Part shown: positions 52,442 through 61,320 of the stretch, piece by piece | Numbering within the stretch: position 1 is the stretch's first letter | Layout: each line of letters opens with the position of its first letter | Origin: Candidatus Hydrogenedentota bacterium | GTDB lineage: Bacteria; Hydrogenedentota; Hydrogenedentia; Hydrogenedentales; JAEUWI01 | Assembly (NCBI GenBank): GCA_016791475.1 | Contig: JAEUWI010000034.1 | Coordinates: 19,502-83,501 of the forward strand | Length of the DNA stretch: 64,000 nt | Direction: 5' to 3' | Made by a program: the position numbers and the translations under genes | Notes under the pieces: generated by a model | Told to the model about the DNA's origin: nothing | Database searches by the model: none | Seen by the model: the letters and a program-made list of their open reading frames with translations, nothing else

Positions 52442-55400
52442 ATGAGTAACCAAAGACGATGTGACAAGGTGAGCAGGCGAAGTTTCCTTCGGGTGCTCGG
52501 GGTTAGCCTCGGCGCCGGCCTCGCAGGCCTCCCCCTGGAGATCCTGCACGCCGCGGAGGCAGGCGACAATCCGCTGGCGGGGACTATCGCGCGGGACTGG
52601 GAAAAGATCTACCGGGATCAGTATCGTTACGACTCCATGTTCGACTGGGTGTGCTCGCCGAATGACACCCATGCCTGCCGGGTCCGGGCCTACCTGCGCA
52701 ACGGCGTGGTGACGCGTCTCGGATCAACCTATGACTACCAGGACTACGCCGATCTGTACGGCAACAAGGCCACGGTCAACTGGAATCCCCGCCAATGCGC
52801 GAAGGGCTATACGTTTCACCGGGTGATCTATGGTCCCTATCGCCTGCGCTATCCCATCGTCCGGAAAGGCTGGAAGGCCTGGGCCGACGCGGGGTTCCCG
52901 GCACTTACGCCCGAGCTGCGGACAATGTACAAATTCGATAGCCGCGGCAATGACGAATTTGTGCGCGTAGCCTGGGAGGAAGTATTCAAGTACGTGGCGG
53001 GCGGACTGAAGTCGGTGGCCGTCAACTACAGCGGCGAGGAGGGTACACAGCGCCTGCTCTCTCAGGGCTATCAACCCGAGATGGTGGCCGAGACTCAGGG
53101 GGCCGGGACCCGCTGCATCAAGATGCGCGGCGGCATGGGCCTGCTCGGGGTCATGGGCAAGTATGGAATGTATCGCCTGAACAACTCCCTGGCCCTGCTG
53201 GACGCAACGGTGCGCGGCGTGGAACCAAAACAGGCGCTCGCGGGCAGGAACTGGTCGAACTATACCTGGCACGGCGACCAGGCACCCGGTCAGCCCTGGG
53301 TTCATGGCTTGCAGGCGTCGGACTGCGACTTCAACGACCTCCGCTCCTCGAAATTGATCATCATGGACGGGAAAAACCTAGTCGAGAACAAGATGACCGA
53401 TTCGCACTGGTTCATCGAATGTATGGAGCGGGGTGCCAAGATCGTCGTGATCGCGCCCGAGTACGGACCGCCCAGCACCAAGGCGGATTACTGGATCCCG
53501 ATCCGGCCCGCGACGGACGCGGCCCTGTGGCTGGGCGTGACGAAGCTCTTGATCGACAATAAGCAGTATGATGAAACCTTCGTGAAGCAGTTCACGGACT
53601 TCCCGCTGCTAGTGCGCAAGGACAACCTGAAACGGCTGCGCGCGGCCGACGTAATTCCCGGCTATCAGCCGGGCCTCAAGGCGGATGGGGCCTCGATGAA
53701 GATCCAGAATCTCACGGAGGCGCAGTACGCCGAGCTCAGCGACTTTGTCGGATGGGACACGAAGGCCAATGCCCCTGTGGCCATAACGCGCGACGAAGTG
53801 GGGGAGCATCTGGCCGCGAAGGGGGTGGAGCTTGCCCTCGACGGGAACTACACCCTGACGCTGGTCAGCGGCGAGACTGTCGAAGTGGCGACCCTCTGGA
53901 ATCTGTACCACGAGCACCTCAAGGACTATGACATCGACACAGTCTGCGATATCACGCAGGCCCCGAAGGACTTGATACTACAGCTCACGGAAGACATTGC
54001 CACAATCCGACCATGCACGATCCATCAGGGCGAAGGCATCAACCACTGGTTTCACGCGACCGAAATGAACCGCGCGGCCTATCTCCCTATGATGCTCACC
54101 GGCAATATCGGGAAGCCCGGCGCGGGCTGCCACACCTGGGCGGGCAACTATAAGTCGGCGCTCTTCCAGGGCTCGCCCTGGACCGGCCCTGGGTTTAAAG
54201 GCTGGGTGGCGGAAGATCCCTTTGAACTGACGCTCGATTCGGAGGCGCCCGGGAAGTCAGTTCATACCCACGCCTATACCAAGGATGAGGAACCCGCCTA
54301 CTGGAATCACGGAGACAAGGCGCTTATCGTCGATACGCCGAAGTTCGGCCATAAGAACTTCACGGGCAAGACGCACATGCCGACACCGACGAAAGCGATC
54401 GTGTTCACGAATGTAAACCTCATCAACAATGCCAAGTGGGCGTACGAGATGATTAAGAACGTGAACCCCCTGGTGGACATGATCGTCTCGGTCGATGTGC
54501 AGATGACGGCCTCCATCGAATATGCGGACATCGCGCTGCCCGCGAACTCCTGGCTTGAGTTCGAGGGGCTGGAGATCACCGCTTCCTGCTCGAACCCCTT
54601 CCTCCAAATCTGGAAAGGCGGGATCCCCCCCGTCTTCGATAGCAAAGACGATCTGACCATTCTGGCGGGTATCGCAAACGCGCTCGGCGACCTCACCGGC
54701 GAGCAGCGCTTTCACGACATGTTTCACTTCGAGAACCAGGGCAACCGCAACATCTATATCCAGCGGCTCCTCGACACCTCGACCACCACGACCGGATATA
54801 AACTTGACGACATCATGGCGGGCAAGTACGGACCTTCCGGGGGCTGCCTCCTGAACTTTCGCACCTATCCCCGCATTCCGTTCTACGAGCAGGTACATTT
54901 CTCCGAACCCTTCTTTACGGACACGGGACGCCTCCACGCCTATGCGGACACGTCCGAGGCCATCGAGTACGGCGAGAATTTCATTGTCCACCGGGAAGGT
55001 CCGGAGGCGTCACCCTATCTGCCCAATGTGATCATCAGTTCCAATCCCCTGGTGCGCCCGGAAGACTACGGAATCCCGGCCGACGCCGAGCACTGGGACG
55101 ACCGCACTATCCGCAATGTGAAGATGCCCTGGGCCGAAGCGAAGAAGACCACGAATTTCCTATGGGAGAAGGGCTACCAATTCTTCTGCCTGACCCCGAA
55201 GACACGGCATCGCGTGCATAGCAGTTGGTCGAACGTGGACTGGCACATGATGTACGACTCGAATTTCGGCGACCCGTACCGGCTCGACAAGCGCTCCCCA
55301 ACACTCGGGGAACATCAGTTGCACATGAACCCCCAGGCCGCCCGGGATCTGGAAATCGAGGATGGCGACTATGTTTATGTGGATGCCAATCCGGCCGACC

Positions 55401-55903
55401 GTCCCTACATTGGCGCGACGCCCGATGACCCCTTCTACAAGGTGTCCCGCTGTATGTTGCGCGTCAAGTACAACCATGCCTATCCCTACGACGTGATCAT
55501 GATGAAGCACGGGCCCTTTATCGCAACCGAGCGTAGTGTGAAGGCCCACGAGACGCGGGCCGACGGACGCGCCCTGTCGGAAAACACGGGGTATCAGGCC
55601 AACATGCGCTACGGCTCGCAGCAGTCGATCACGCGTAACTGGCATATGCCGATGCACCAGACGGACACCCTTTTCCACAAGGCCAAGGCGACCATCGGAT
55701 TCCTGTTCGGCGGCGAAGCCGACAACCACGCCGTCAACACCGTGCCCAAGGAGGCGCTCGTCAAGGTGACAAAGGCCGAAAACGGCGGCCTGGGAGGGAA
55801 GGGCGTCTGGGGTCCGACGTTGTCGGGCATGGCGCCGGACAACGAGGACGAGGCCATGAAGCTGTATCTGGCGGGCGGCTACTCCGGCGAAACGCTGTTT
55901 TAA
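52442..55903 (+). CDS. nxrA: Periplasmic NXR-clade molybdoenzyme, alpha subunit
   Basis: This 1153-aa protein is a type II DMSO reductase family catalytic subunit. A twin-arginine signal is present (SRRSFLRVLGVSLGAG, RR at 12-13), so the enzyme is exported. The first Fe-S cluster probably uses Cys71 and Cys79 (VCSPNDTHAC) and Cys119. The Mo-bisMGD core is recognisable in INHWFHATEMNRAAYLPMML and DIALPANSWLEFEGLEI. Its sequence style and beta subunit fit the periplasmic nitrite oxidoreductase/nitrate reductase clade of Nitrospira and anammox bacteria rather than NarG. Whether it reduces nitrate or oxidises nitrite cannot be read from sequence. GGGAGG precedes the ATG. Confidence 0.82.
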   Translation: MSNQRRCDKVSRRSFLRVLGVSLGAGLAGLPLEILHAAEAGDNPLAGTIARDWEKIYRDQYRYDSMFDWVCSPNDTHACRVRAYLRNGVVTRLGSTYDYQDYADLYGNKATVNWNPRQCAKGYTFHRVIYGPYRLRYPIVRKGWKAWADAGFPALTPELRTMYKFDSRGNDEFVRVAWEEVFKYVAGGLKSVAVNYSGEEGTQRLLSQGYQPEMVAETQGAGTRCIKMRGGMGLLGVMGKYGMYRLNNSLALLDATVRGVEPKQALAGRNWSNYTWHGDQAPGQPWVHGLQASDCDFNDLRSSKLIIMDGKNLVENKMTDSHWFIECMERGAKIVVIAPEYGPPSTKADYWIPIRPATDAALWLGVTKLLIDNKQYDETFVKQFTDFPLLVRKDNLKRLRAADVIPGYQPGLKADGASMKIQNLTEAQYAELSDFVGWDTKANAPVAITRDEVGEHLAAKGVELALDGNYTLTLVSGETVEVATLWNLYHEHLKDYDIDTVCDITQAPKDLILQLTEDIATIRPCTIHQGEGINHWFHATEMNRAAYLPMMLTGNIGKPGAGCHTWAGNYKSALFQGSPWTGPGFKGWVAEDPFELTLDSEAPGKSVHTHAYTKDEEPAYWNHGDKALIVDTPKFGHKNFTGKTHMPTPTKAIVFTNVNLINNAKWAYEMIKNVNPLVDMIVSVDVQMTASIEYADIALPANSWLEFEGLEITASCSNPFLQIWKGGIPPVFDSKDDLTILAGIANALGDLTGEQRFHDMFHFENQGNRNIYIQRLLDTSTTTTGYKLDDIMAGKYGPSGGCLLNFRTYPRIPFYEQVHFSEPFFTDTGRLHAYADTSEAIEYGENFIVHREGPEASPYLPNVIISSNPLVRPEDYGIPADAEHWDDRTIRNVKMPWAEAKKTTNFLWEKGYQFFCLTPKTRHRVHSSWSNVDWHMMYDSNFGDPYRLDKRSPTLGEHQLHMNPQAARDLEIEDGDYVYVDANPADRPYIGATPDDPFYKVSRCMLRVKYNHAYPYDVIMMKHGPFIATERSVKAHETRADGRALSENTGYQANMRYGSQQSITRNWHMPMHQTDTLFHKAKATIGFLFGGEADNHAVNTVPKEALVKVTKAENGGLGGKGVWGPTLSGMAPDNEDEAMKLYLAGGYSGETLF

Positions 55904-55920
55904 CGAAGCGAGGAACACCA

Positions 55921-56247
55921 ATGCCCTATAACGACCCGGAATCCGACGATCCCATGGTCCTGAACGGCGTGGCTTTCGTGACGTCGCCCGCCACAGCCCT
56001 CGAGGCCGCCTATGTTTTTGCGGAAGAGTTGGCCCGCCTGGGCCAGAGCGAGCAATCCATTCTTGATTTGTTTCAATCGCCCGAGTACCGAGGGCCACAC
56101 AGCGCCTTCCTGGTGCTTGGCGCCGATAGCGTCACCCAGGTGGTCCGGGAATGTTGCGAAGTCATGTCCTCCTGCCGGGCCGCACTGCGCGCGCATCGCG
56201 TGGCGGCGGGCGCGGACCCGTGTTGCGAAATGGCGGCACCCGCATGA
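55921..56247 (+). CDS. Small protein of unknown function between nxrA and nxrB
   Basis: I do not recognise this 108-aa protein. It has no signal peptide. It contains VTSPATALEAAYVFAEELAR, SAFLVLGADSVTQVVRECCE and five cysteines, three of them near the C-terminus (CCEVMSSC). It starts 17 bp after the alpha gene and lies 72 bp before the beta gene, so it is part of the operon. A maturation role is possible but nothing shows it. Confidence 0.55.
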   Translation: MPYNDPESDDPMVLNGVAFVTSPATALEAAYVFAEELARLGQSEQSILDLFQSPEYRGPHSAFLVLGADSVTQVVRECCEVMSSCRAALRAHRVAAGADPCCEMAAPA

Positions 56248-56319
56248 ATCCGGGGCCGCATGGCGTGTTAGAACCGCAGTACCGGCCGCTCTCCCGAGTT
56301 GGCTGCCAAGGAGAACAAG

Positions 56320-57588
56320 ATGGCACGGGTCTATAACTGGCAACTCGGTCGCGAGATGGGGTACCCCTATGAGGCGGCCTACCCCAAGCGACAGTTCGCC
56401 TTCGTGTTTAACACGAACCGCTGTATTGGCTGCCAGACCTGCACGATGGCCTGCAAATCCACCTGGACCTTCAGCAAAGGCCAGGAGAACATGTGGTGGG
56501 CTAATGTGGAGACGAAACCCTACGGCGGCTACCCCCAGCATTGGGACGTTAAGACCCTGAAGCTGCTGCAAGAGGCCAATCCCGATGCCCAGACCTGGAC
56601 GCCGGGGGACGGCACCGATCCACGCCAGCCCTACGGGACCTTCGACGGAACAACGATTTTTGAAGCCGCAGAAAAGATGCTGACCCCGGACAGCACGCGC
56701 GTGTTGGGTTATCTGCCCCGGGACGAGGAATGGATCAATCCGAATATCTACGAGGACAATCCATCGGGCAATACGGGGACAAAGGGCCAGTATGACCCCA
56801 GCGGCACCTCGCTGCCGGAGCACAAGACCTGGTTCTTCTACCTGGCGCGCATCTGCAACCACTGCCAGTATCCGGCCTGCGTCGCGGCATGCCCGCGCAA
56901 GGCGGTGTACAAGCGTCCGGAAGACGGCATCGTCCTGATCAACCAGCAGGAGTGTCGCGGCTATCGCAAATGTGTCGAGGCTTGTCCCTATAAGAAGTCG
57001 ATGTATCGGGGGAACACGCGCATTTCCGAGAAATGTATCGGCTGCTACCCGCGGGTTGAAGGCTCCGATCCCGAGAGCGGCGGCGTGCCAATGGAAACGC
57101 GCTGTATGGCCGCCTGTATCGGCCAGATTCGTATGCAGGGAACCGTTCAGTTGAACGAGGACGGCACCTGGGCCGAGAATCGTTACCACCCCCTCTACTA
57201 TCTCGTCCATGTCGCGAAGGTCGCGCTGCCCCTCTACCCCCAGTTTGGCACCGAGCCCAACGGCTACTACATCCCCCCGCGCTGGGTACCCCGCTCCTAT
57301 CTCTATCAGATGTTCGGCCCGGGCGTGGACGCGGCCATCGAGCGCTATATGTATCCCGACCGCGAGCTGCTTGCGGTACTCCAACTGTTCCGCCGCTCAA
57401 ACCGGATCATCTACCGCTATGAAGTGCAGGAGGGCCCCAAGGTCTACGAGGGCACGCTGCGGGGCAAAGCCATTGAGGTGTATGACGACACCGTTATCGC
57501 CTACGGGGCAAGCGACGAGGAACTCTTTCGTACAAAAGTCGAAGAGCCACTTTACGTGCGACCGGCGACCCACCAGAACTCCATCTGA
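56320..57588 (+). CDS. nxrB: Periplasmic NXR-clade molybdoenzyme, beta (Fe-S) subunit
   Basis: This 422-aa protein begins MARVYNWQLGREMGYPYE and has CIGCQTCTMACKSTW (Cys35, 38, 41, 45), then CNHCQYPACVAACPRKAVYK, CRGYRKCVEACPYKK and CIGCYPRVEG with later cysteines: four cubane-type sites. MWWANVETKPYGGYPQ and LPLYPQFGTEPNGYYIPPRW closely recall NxrB of the Nitrospira/anammox type. It has no signal peptide of its own and would be exported with the Tat-dependent alpha subunit. GGAGAA precedes ATG 56320. Confidence 0.88.
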   Translation: MARVYNWQLGREMGYPYEAAYPKRQFAFVFNTNRCIGCQTCTMACKSTWTFSKGQENMWWANVETKPYGGYPQHWDVKTLKLLQEANPDAQTWTPGDGTDPRQPYGTFDGTTIFEAAEKMLTPDSTRVLGYLPRDEEWINPNIYEDNPSGNTGTKGQYDPSGTSLPEHKTWFFYLARICNHCQYPACVAACPRKAVYKRPEDGIVLINQQECRGYRKCVEACPYKKSMYRGNTRISEKCIGCYPRVEGSDPESGGVPMETRCMAACIGQIRMQGTVQLNEDGTWAENRYHPLYYLVHVAKVALPLYPQFGTEPNGYYIPPRWVPRSYLYQMFGPGVDAAIERYMYPDRELLAVLQLFRRSNRIIYRYEVQEGPKVYEGTLRGKAIEVYDDTVIAYGASDEELFRTKVEEPLYVRPATHQNSI

Positions 57589-57600
57589 GGAACAACGACC

Positions 57601-58377
57601 ATGCTTGCTGAAACGTTGGAGGACACGACCGAAACCGCCCTTGCGCGCAGCGCCTTCTATGGCGTGATGGCCTCGGCCTTCCGCCATCCAGATAGCGCGC
57701 GCTTCCGCACCTTTGCCGGGCGGGAAGAATGCGATGCCCTGAGCGCAGCACTCTTCTGTGTGGACAGCCCGTACTCGGAAGCGATGAGGGCCGCGATCTC
57801 CGATTTGTCGGAGGCCGCCCGGTGCACGAGCCACGAGGCAATGGTGGTCGCCCATGTCCGCCTCTTCGGGCATACCGCCCGCGGGCAGGTACCGCCCTAC
57901 GAGACTGAATACGGGACCGGCGGGCCCTTCTTCCAGCCCCAGGAAATGAGCGATATTGTCGGCTTCTATCGGGCCTTCGGCCTTGATGTGGATCCCGGCA
58001 AGCACGAAAGACTCGATCACATTGCGTGCGAAAGCGAGTTCATGTGCTTTCTGTGCGCGAAGGAGGCCCACGCATTGGACGAGAAAGACGATTCCGCCGC
58101 CGAGGTGGCCCGCCAGGCGCAGCGCCTCTTCCTTCGCGATCATATGGGCGCTTTTGCGCGCACCTTCCTCACGAACCTTTCCAGCCACACGGCCGCGCCC
58201 TGGCACGTGGCGGCGGCGGCGTTCTGCAACGCTTTTTTGGAGGCTGAATGCAAGCGTTTAGGGCTGACCATCGGGCGGCGCTACCTGACCCTCCGGCCAA
58301 TCGAAGAAGTCGACGTCCCGATGGCCTGTGGAAGTTGCGATGGCCCGTGCGAAAGCGCTGAAATGCCGGAAGGCTGA
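57601..58377 (+). CDS. TorD/NarJ-like chaperone of the NXR-like operon
   Basis: This 258-aa helical protein contains VRLFGHTARGQVPPYETEYG and FLRDHMGAFARTFLTNLSSH, as in TorD family chaperones that protect Tat-exported molybdoenzymes before transport. The C-terminus has a cysteine-containing CGSCDGPCE tail. It begins 12 bp after the beta gene. It is longer than the NarJ at 40538 and most likely serves the periplasmic alpha subunit. Confidence 0.8.
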   Translation: MLAETLEDTTETALARSAFYGVMASAFRHPDSARFRTFAGREECDALSAALFCVDSPYSEAMRAAISDLSEAARCTSHEAMVVAHVRLFGHTARGQVPPYETEYGTGGPFFQPQEMSDIVGFYRAFGLDVDPGKHERLDHIACESEFMCFLCAKEAHALDEKDDSAAEVARQAQRLFLRDHMGAFARTFLTNLSSHTAAPWHVAAAAFCNAFLEAECKRLGLTIGRRYLTLRPIEEVDVPMACGSCDGPCESAEMPEG

Positions 58378-58381
58378 CACA

Positions 58382-59176
58382 ATGATCGAATCGCCCGTAT
58401 TGGATTTCGATTGCAAAGAGGACAGGAGCCTCGACCATGTAGAAGGCGACGTCGAGTGGGATCCCTTGCTCGTCGAGCAAGTCGTTTTTCTCGCCACCCG
58501 TGGCACGGCCGGGGAGGCGGCCTACCACGCCGCGCGGGAAGTCTGCTATCAGGAACCTGACCCGGAGCGGCGCGATCACAACTTCCTGCGGCTGGATCGC
58601 GATTGGTTCGTGAAACTCGACCTCGCCCGACCGGCCATCGATGCGCTGGCCGAGTGGCCTATGGTCCTGTCGCGGGTACAACGCTGCATCCTCGCGCCCT
58701 CCGTTCGCCGCCGCGATGGAGGTGCCGAGCTGTACGGAACCCACGCCCTGGATGGACCGAAGCCCAACCTGCTCATTCGGCTCGATGTCGACTTATTCAG
58801 TTACCCGGCCCGGATGCGGGCCTTTATGCGGCACGAACTGATGCACATTGACGATATTCTCGATCCCGACTTTGAGTATGACCCGTCGCTGAGTCAGTTC
58901 CTCGATGAGCACGGTATACCCAACGCAATCCGGGATCGTTACCGGATTCTATGGAACGTCCAAATCGATGGACGCGTCATCACCCGGTATAACGGGACTA
59001 TTGCCCCTCCGTCGCGAAACGAGATCGAGTTCAACAAGCTTTTCCGCGTGCTCGACGCCCAATGTGCCGATGCGTTCCGCTGGATTCTGCGTGCACCCAG
59101 GCTGACACATCCTGAAATCCTGGCCTTTGCGCGTGCTCCGCTCATGCTGCTGGCAAACCTGGAAGCAACAAGATAA
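58382..59176 (+). CDS. Protein with HExxH motif, unknown function, last gene of the NXR-like operon
   Basis: This 264-aa protein has HELMH at 151-155 followed by IDDILDPDFEYDPS, a possible zinc site with acidic third ligands. No signal peptide is seen, so it would act in the cytoplasm. I cannot name a family. It begins four bases after the chaperone stop and may be a metal-dependent protease or a maturation factor; the sequence alone does not decide. The residues VRRRDGGAELYGTHALDG ahead of the motif are of unknown meaning. Confidence 0.6.
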   Translation: MIESPVLDFDCKEDRSLDHVEGDVEWDPLLVEQVVFLATRGTAGEAAYHAAREVCYQEPDPERRDHNFLRLDRDWFVKLDLARPAIDALAEWPMVLSRVQRCILAPSVRRRDGGAELYGTHALDGPKPNLLIRLDVDLFSYPARMRAFMRHELMHIDDILDPDFEYDPSLSQFLDEHGIPNAIRDRYRILWNVQIDGRVITRYNGTIAPPSRNEIEFNKLFRVLDAQCADAFRWILRAPRLTHPEILAFARAPLMLLANLEATR

Positions 59177-59387
59177 GTGATTCACCGCTTGGCGACGGAG
59201 GTCACCGCTCCCGCACGGCCCTCGGACTCCAAAGCACATAGCCAGCGCATGATGTCCGCAGTTTTATTGTGTTTCCTGCAACCGGATGTCGGGAAAGTAG
59301 GGGAGCTGCGGATCACGACTTCTCCGTCCATTTCGTTTCGAAAGCATCCCGAGAGCGTCGGCCATATCACTTAGGATTCCCGAGTGA

Positions 59388-60113
59388 TCATGCACGTCCT
59401 TCGCCCGCCTCCTCGAAGGCCACACCATCGCGGATGTGGTAGATACGCTTGAATGTGGGGAGGATTTTTTCATCGTGCGTGACGACGATAATCGCCGTAT
59501 GGAATTGCCGAGCCATCTGGTTCAGCAGTCGGATCACCGCCAACGCGCGTTCACTGTCCAGTGGTGCCGTTGGTTCGTCCGCGAGCACGACGGGTGGCCG
59601 ATTGATAAGCGCGCGGGCGATTGCCACGCGCTGTTGCTCGCCGCCCGAAAGTTGCGAGGGCATGGCCCGGGCACGGTGCGCAACATCGAGGGATTCGAGC
59701 AATTCCATCGCACGCTGGCGCGCCGCCGCATTGGGACAACCGGCAAGCATCGGAAGCAAGGCAACGTTATCGGTTACGTCGAGAAAGGGAATCAAATAGG
59801 GCGCCTGGAAAATGAACCCCATTCTATCGCGTCGCAGTGCCCGCAGATCAGAAATCATCCACCTATCATCATAGATGACATTGTCCCCGACCCGCATGCG
59901 CCCGCTGGTGGGCTCGATGATGGCCCCAAGACACTTGAGCAGGGTGGTCTTGCCCGAACCGGATGGCCCAACCAATCCAACGACCTCGCCAGGCGCCACC
60001 ACCATATCAACCCCCTTGAGCGCGTCAACCGCGGTATCGCCCTTGCCATAACGCTTCTTGAGCGACTCAATGTGAATGCCGCTGGTCTCGGGCTTTGAAG
60101 ATTTCCTATCCAC
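59388..60113 (-). CDS. ABC transporter ATP-binding subunit, MacB/LolD type
   Basis: This 241-aa ATPase has Walker A GPSGSGKTT, the signature LSGGEQQRVAIARAL, Walker B VVLADEP and the switch His in VVTHDE. It resembles the ATPases of MacB, LolD and DevA exporters. Its GTG start at 60113 overlaps the permease stop by 8 bp, with GGAGG upstream; longer in-frame starts would run far into the permease gene. It forms one operon with the permease, the membrane-fusion protein and the TetR gene. Confidence 0.88.
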   Translation of the reverse strand: MDRKSSKPETSGIHIESLKKRYGKGDTAVDALKGVDMVVAPGEVVGLVGPSGSGKTTLLKCLGAIIEPTSGRMRVGDNVIYDDRWMISDLRALRRDRMGFIFQAPYLIPFLDVTDNVALLPMLAGCPNAAARQRAMELLESLDVAHRARAMPSQLSGGEQQRVAIARALINRPPVVLADEPTAPLDSERALAVIRLLNQMARQFHTAIIVVTHDEKILPTFKRIYHIRDGVAFEEAGEGRA

Positions 60114-61320
60114 CGATAGCCTCCGCGGGATCGACCTTGAGCGCCGCGCGGATGGCGAGAATGCTCGACAGCATGCAAATAATGAGTACCGCAACAAAGC
60201 CGCGCAACGTATCGCCAGGGAGTAGCAGCACGTATTTCGGAAACATAGGCCCCCAGAAGGTGGCGGCGATTTTTCCAACCATAAAGCCTATGAGTCCCAG
60301 GCCGATCGCCTGCTGGAGGATCATGGAGGCGATAGTTCGGTTCCTGGTTCCGATGAGCTTGAGCACCGCGATCTCGCGGAGTTTTCCCATGGTCATCGTG
60401 TAAATGATGAACGCCACGATGGCGGCGCTCACGATTGACAGGATGACCAGGAACATTCCGATCTGTCTGGCGGAGGTGGCAATCACTTTGGCGAGCAAGA
60501 TCGTCTGCATGTCTGCCCGGGTGTAGGCCGTCAGACGCTTCCACCGCCGAATGGGTTCGGCAACGGCATCGGGCTCCGCCCACTCATCGATCTGGACCAA
60601 TACGGCGTTCACGTAGGTATTCGTGCTTTGGGAATCGATCACCGCATCCAGCACGCCGGGCACGCCGGGACGGTTCAGTTGGGGATTCTGCGCGGTTCGG
60701 GCGCGCTGGCGGACGATGGCATCGTTGTCTTTGAGAAACTGGGCCTCCTGAGCGTCTTTCAGCGGGATGAACACCATCGGGTCGCCGCCGGACGAGACCA
60801 TACGGCGTGTCAAGCCAACCACGGAGTACTCGTTGCGCCGGATCTGGATCCGGTCCCCCAGATCGAATCCGGTGGCGATATCCGCCACGGCTTCATAATG
60901 GCTGCGGGTAATGTGCCGCCCGTTGACCAAGTGGGTGGGTTGCCCCGGCATTCCAGGGCCACCAGGGGAGATGCCGACTACCATGACGCGTTTTTCAATG
61001 GGGGTTGGCCCGCTGGTCTGGTGCACCTGCATGGTGAGGTAGGTGACGTTGGCCGCGCGCGCGACACCCGCCATACTGAGCAACCCTCGGTAAACGTCAT
61101 CATGAACGCTGGAAGATTCGGCGTAGGGCCCCAGCGTGTCCTGTTGCACTACCCATAAATCTGCACCGCTGTTTTCAAGCAGTATCTGGGCATCGTCCAC
61201 CATGCCCCGATACACCCCCGCCATGGTAAGGGTCACGCCAATCAAGAGCCCCAGGCCAATACCCGTCAGCAGGAATTTCCCCCATCCATGCAGGATATCT
61301 CGCCCGGCCAGGCTGATCAT
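60106..61320 (-). CDS. FtsX-like ABC permease
   Basis: This 404-aa protein has an N-terminal helix (GKFLLTGIGLGLLIGVTLTM), a large periplasmic domain (~45-270) and three C-terminal helices, including IGMFLVILSIVSAAIVAFII, the FtsX/MacB layout. It ends IRAALKVDPAEAIGG, as usual for these permeases. It overlaps the membrane-fusion gene by ATGA. Together with the ATPase it would drive export through the membrane-fusion protein; the substrate is unknown. Confidence 0.87.
   Translation of the reverse strand: MISLAGRDILHGWGKFLLTGIGLGLLIGVTLTMAGVYRGMVDDAQILLENSGADLWVVQQDTLGPYAESSSVHDDVYRGLLSMAGVARAANVTYLTMQVHQTSGPTPIEKRVMVVGISPGGPGMPGQPTHLVNGRHITRSHYEAVADIATGFDLGDRIQIRRNEYSVVGLTRRMVSSGGDPMVFIPLKDAQEAQFLKDNDAIVRQRARTAQNPQLNRPGVPGVLDAVIDSQSTNTYVNAVLVQIDEWAEPDAVAEPIRRWKRLTAYTRADMQTILLAKVIATSARQIGMFLVILSIVSAAIVAFIIYTMTMGKLREIAVLKLIGTRNRTIASMILQQAIGLGLIGFMVGKIAATFWGPMFPKYVLLLPGDTLRGFVAVLIICMLSSILAIRAALKVDPAEAIGG

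Noticed and set aside
34511..59176. Reading the cluster as proof of a nitrite-oxidising nitrifier
   Set aside because: An NXR-clade enzyme alone does not prove nitrite oxidation; NarG, NarK, NnrS and NO reductase point at least as well to nitrate respiration.
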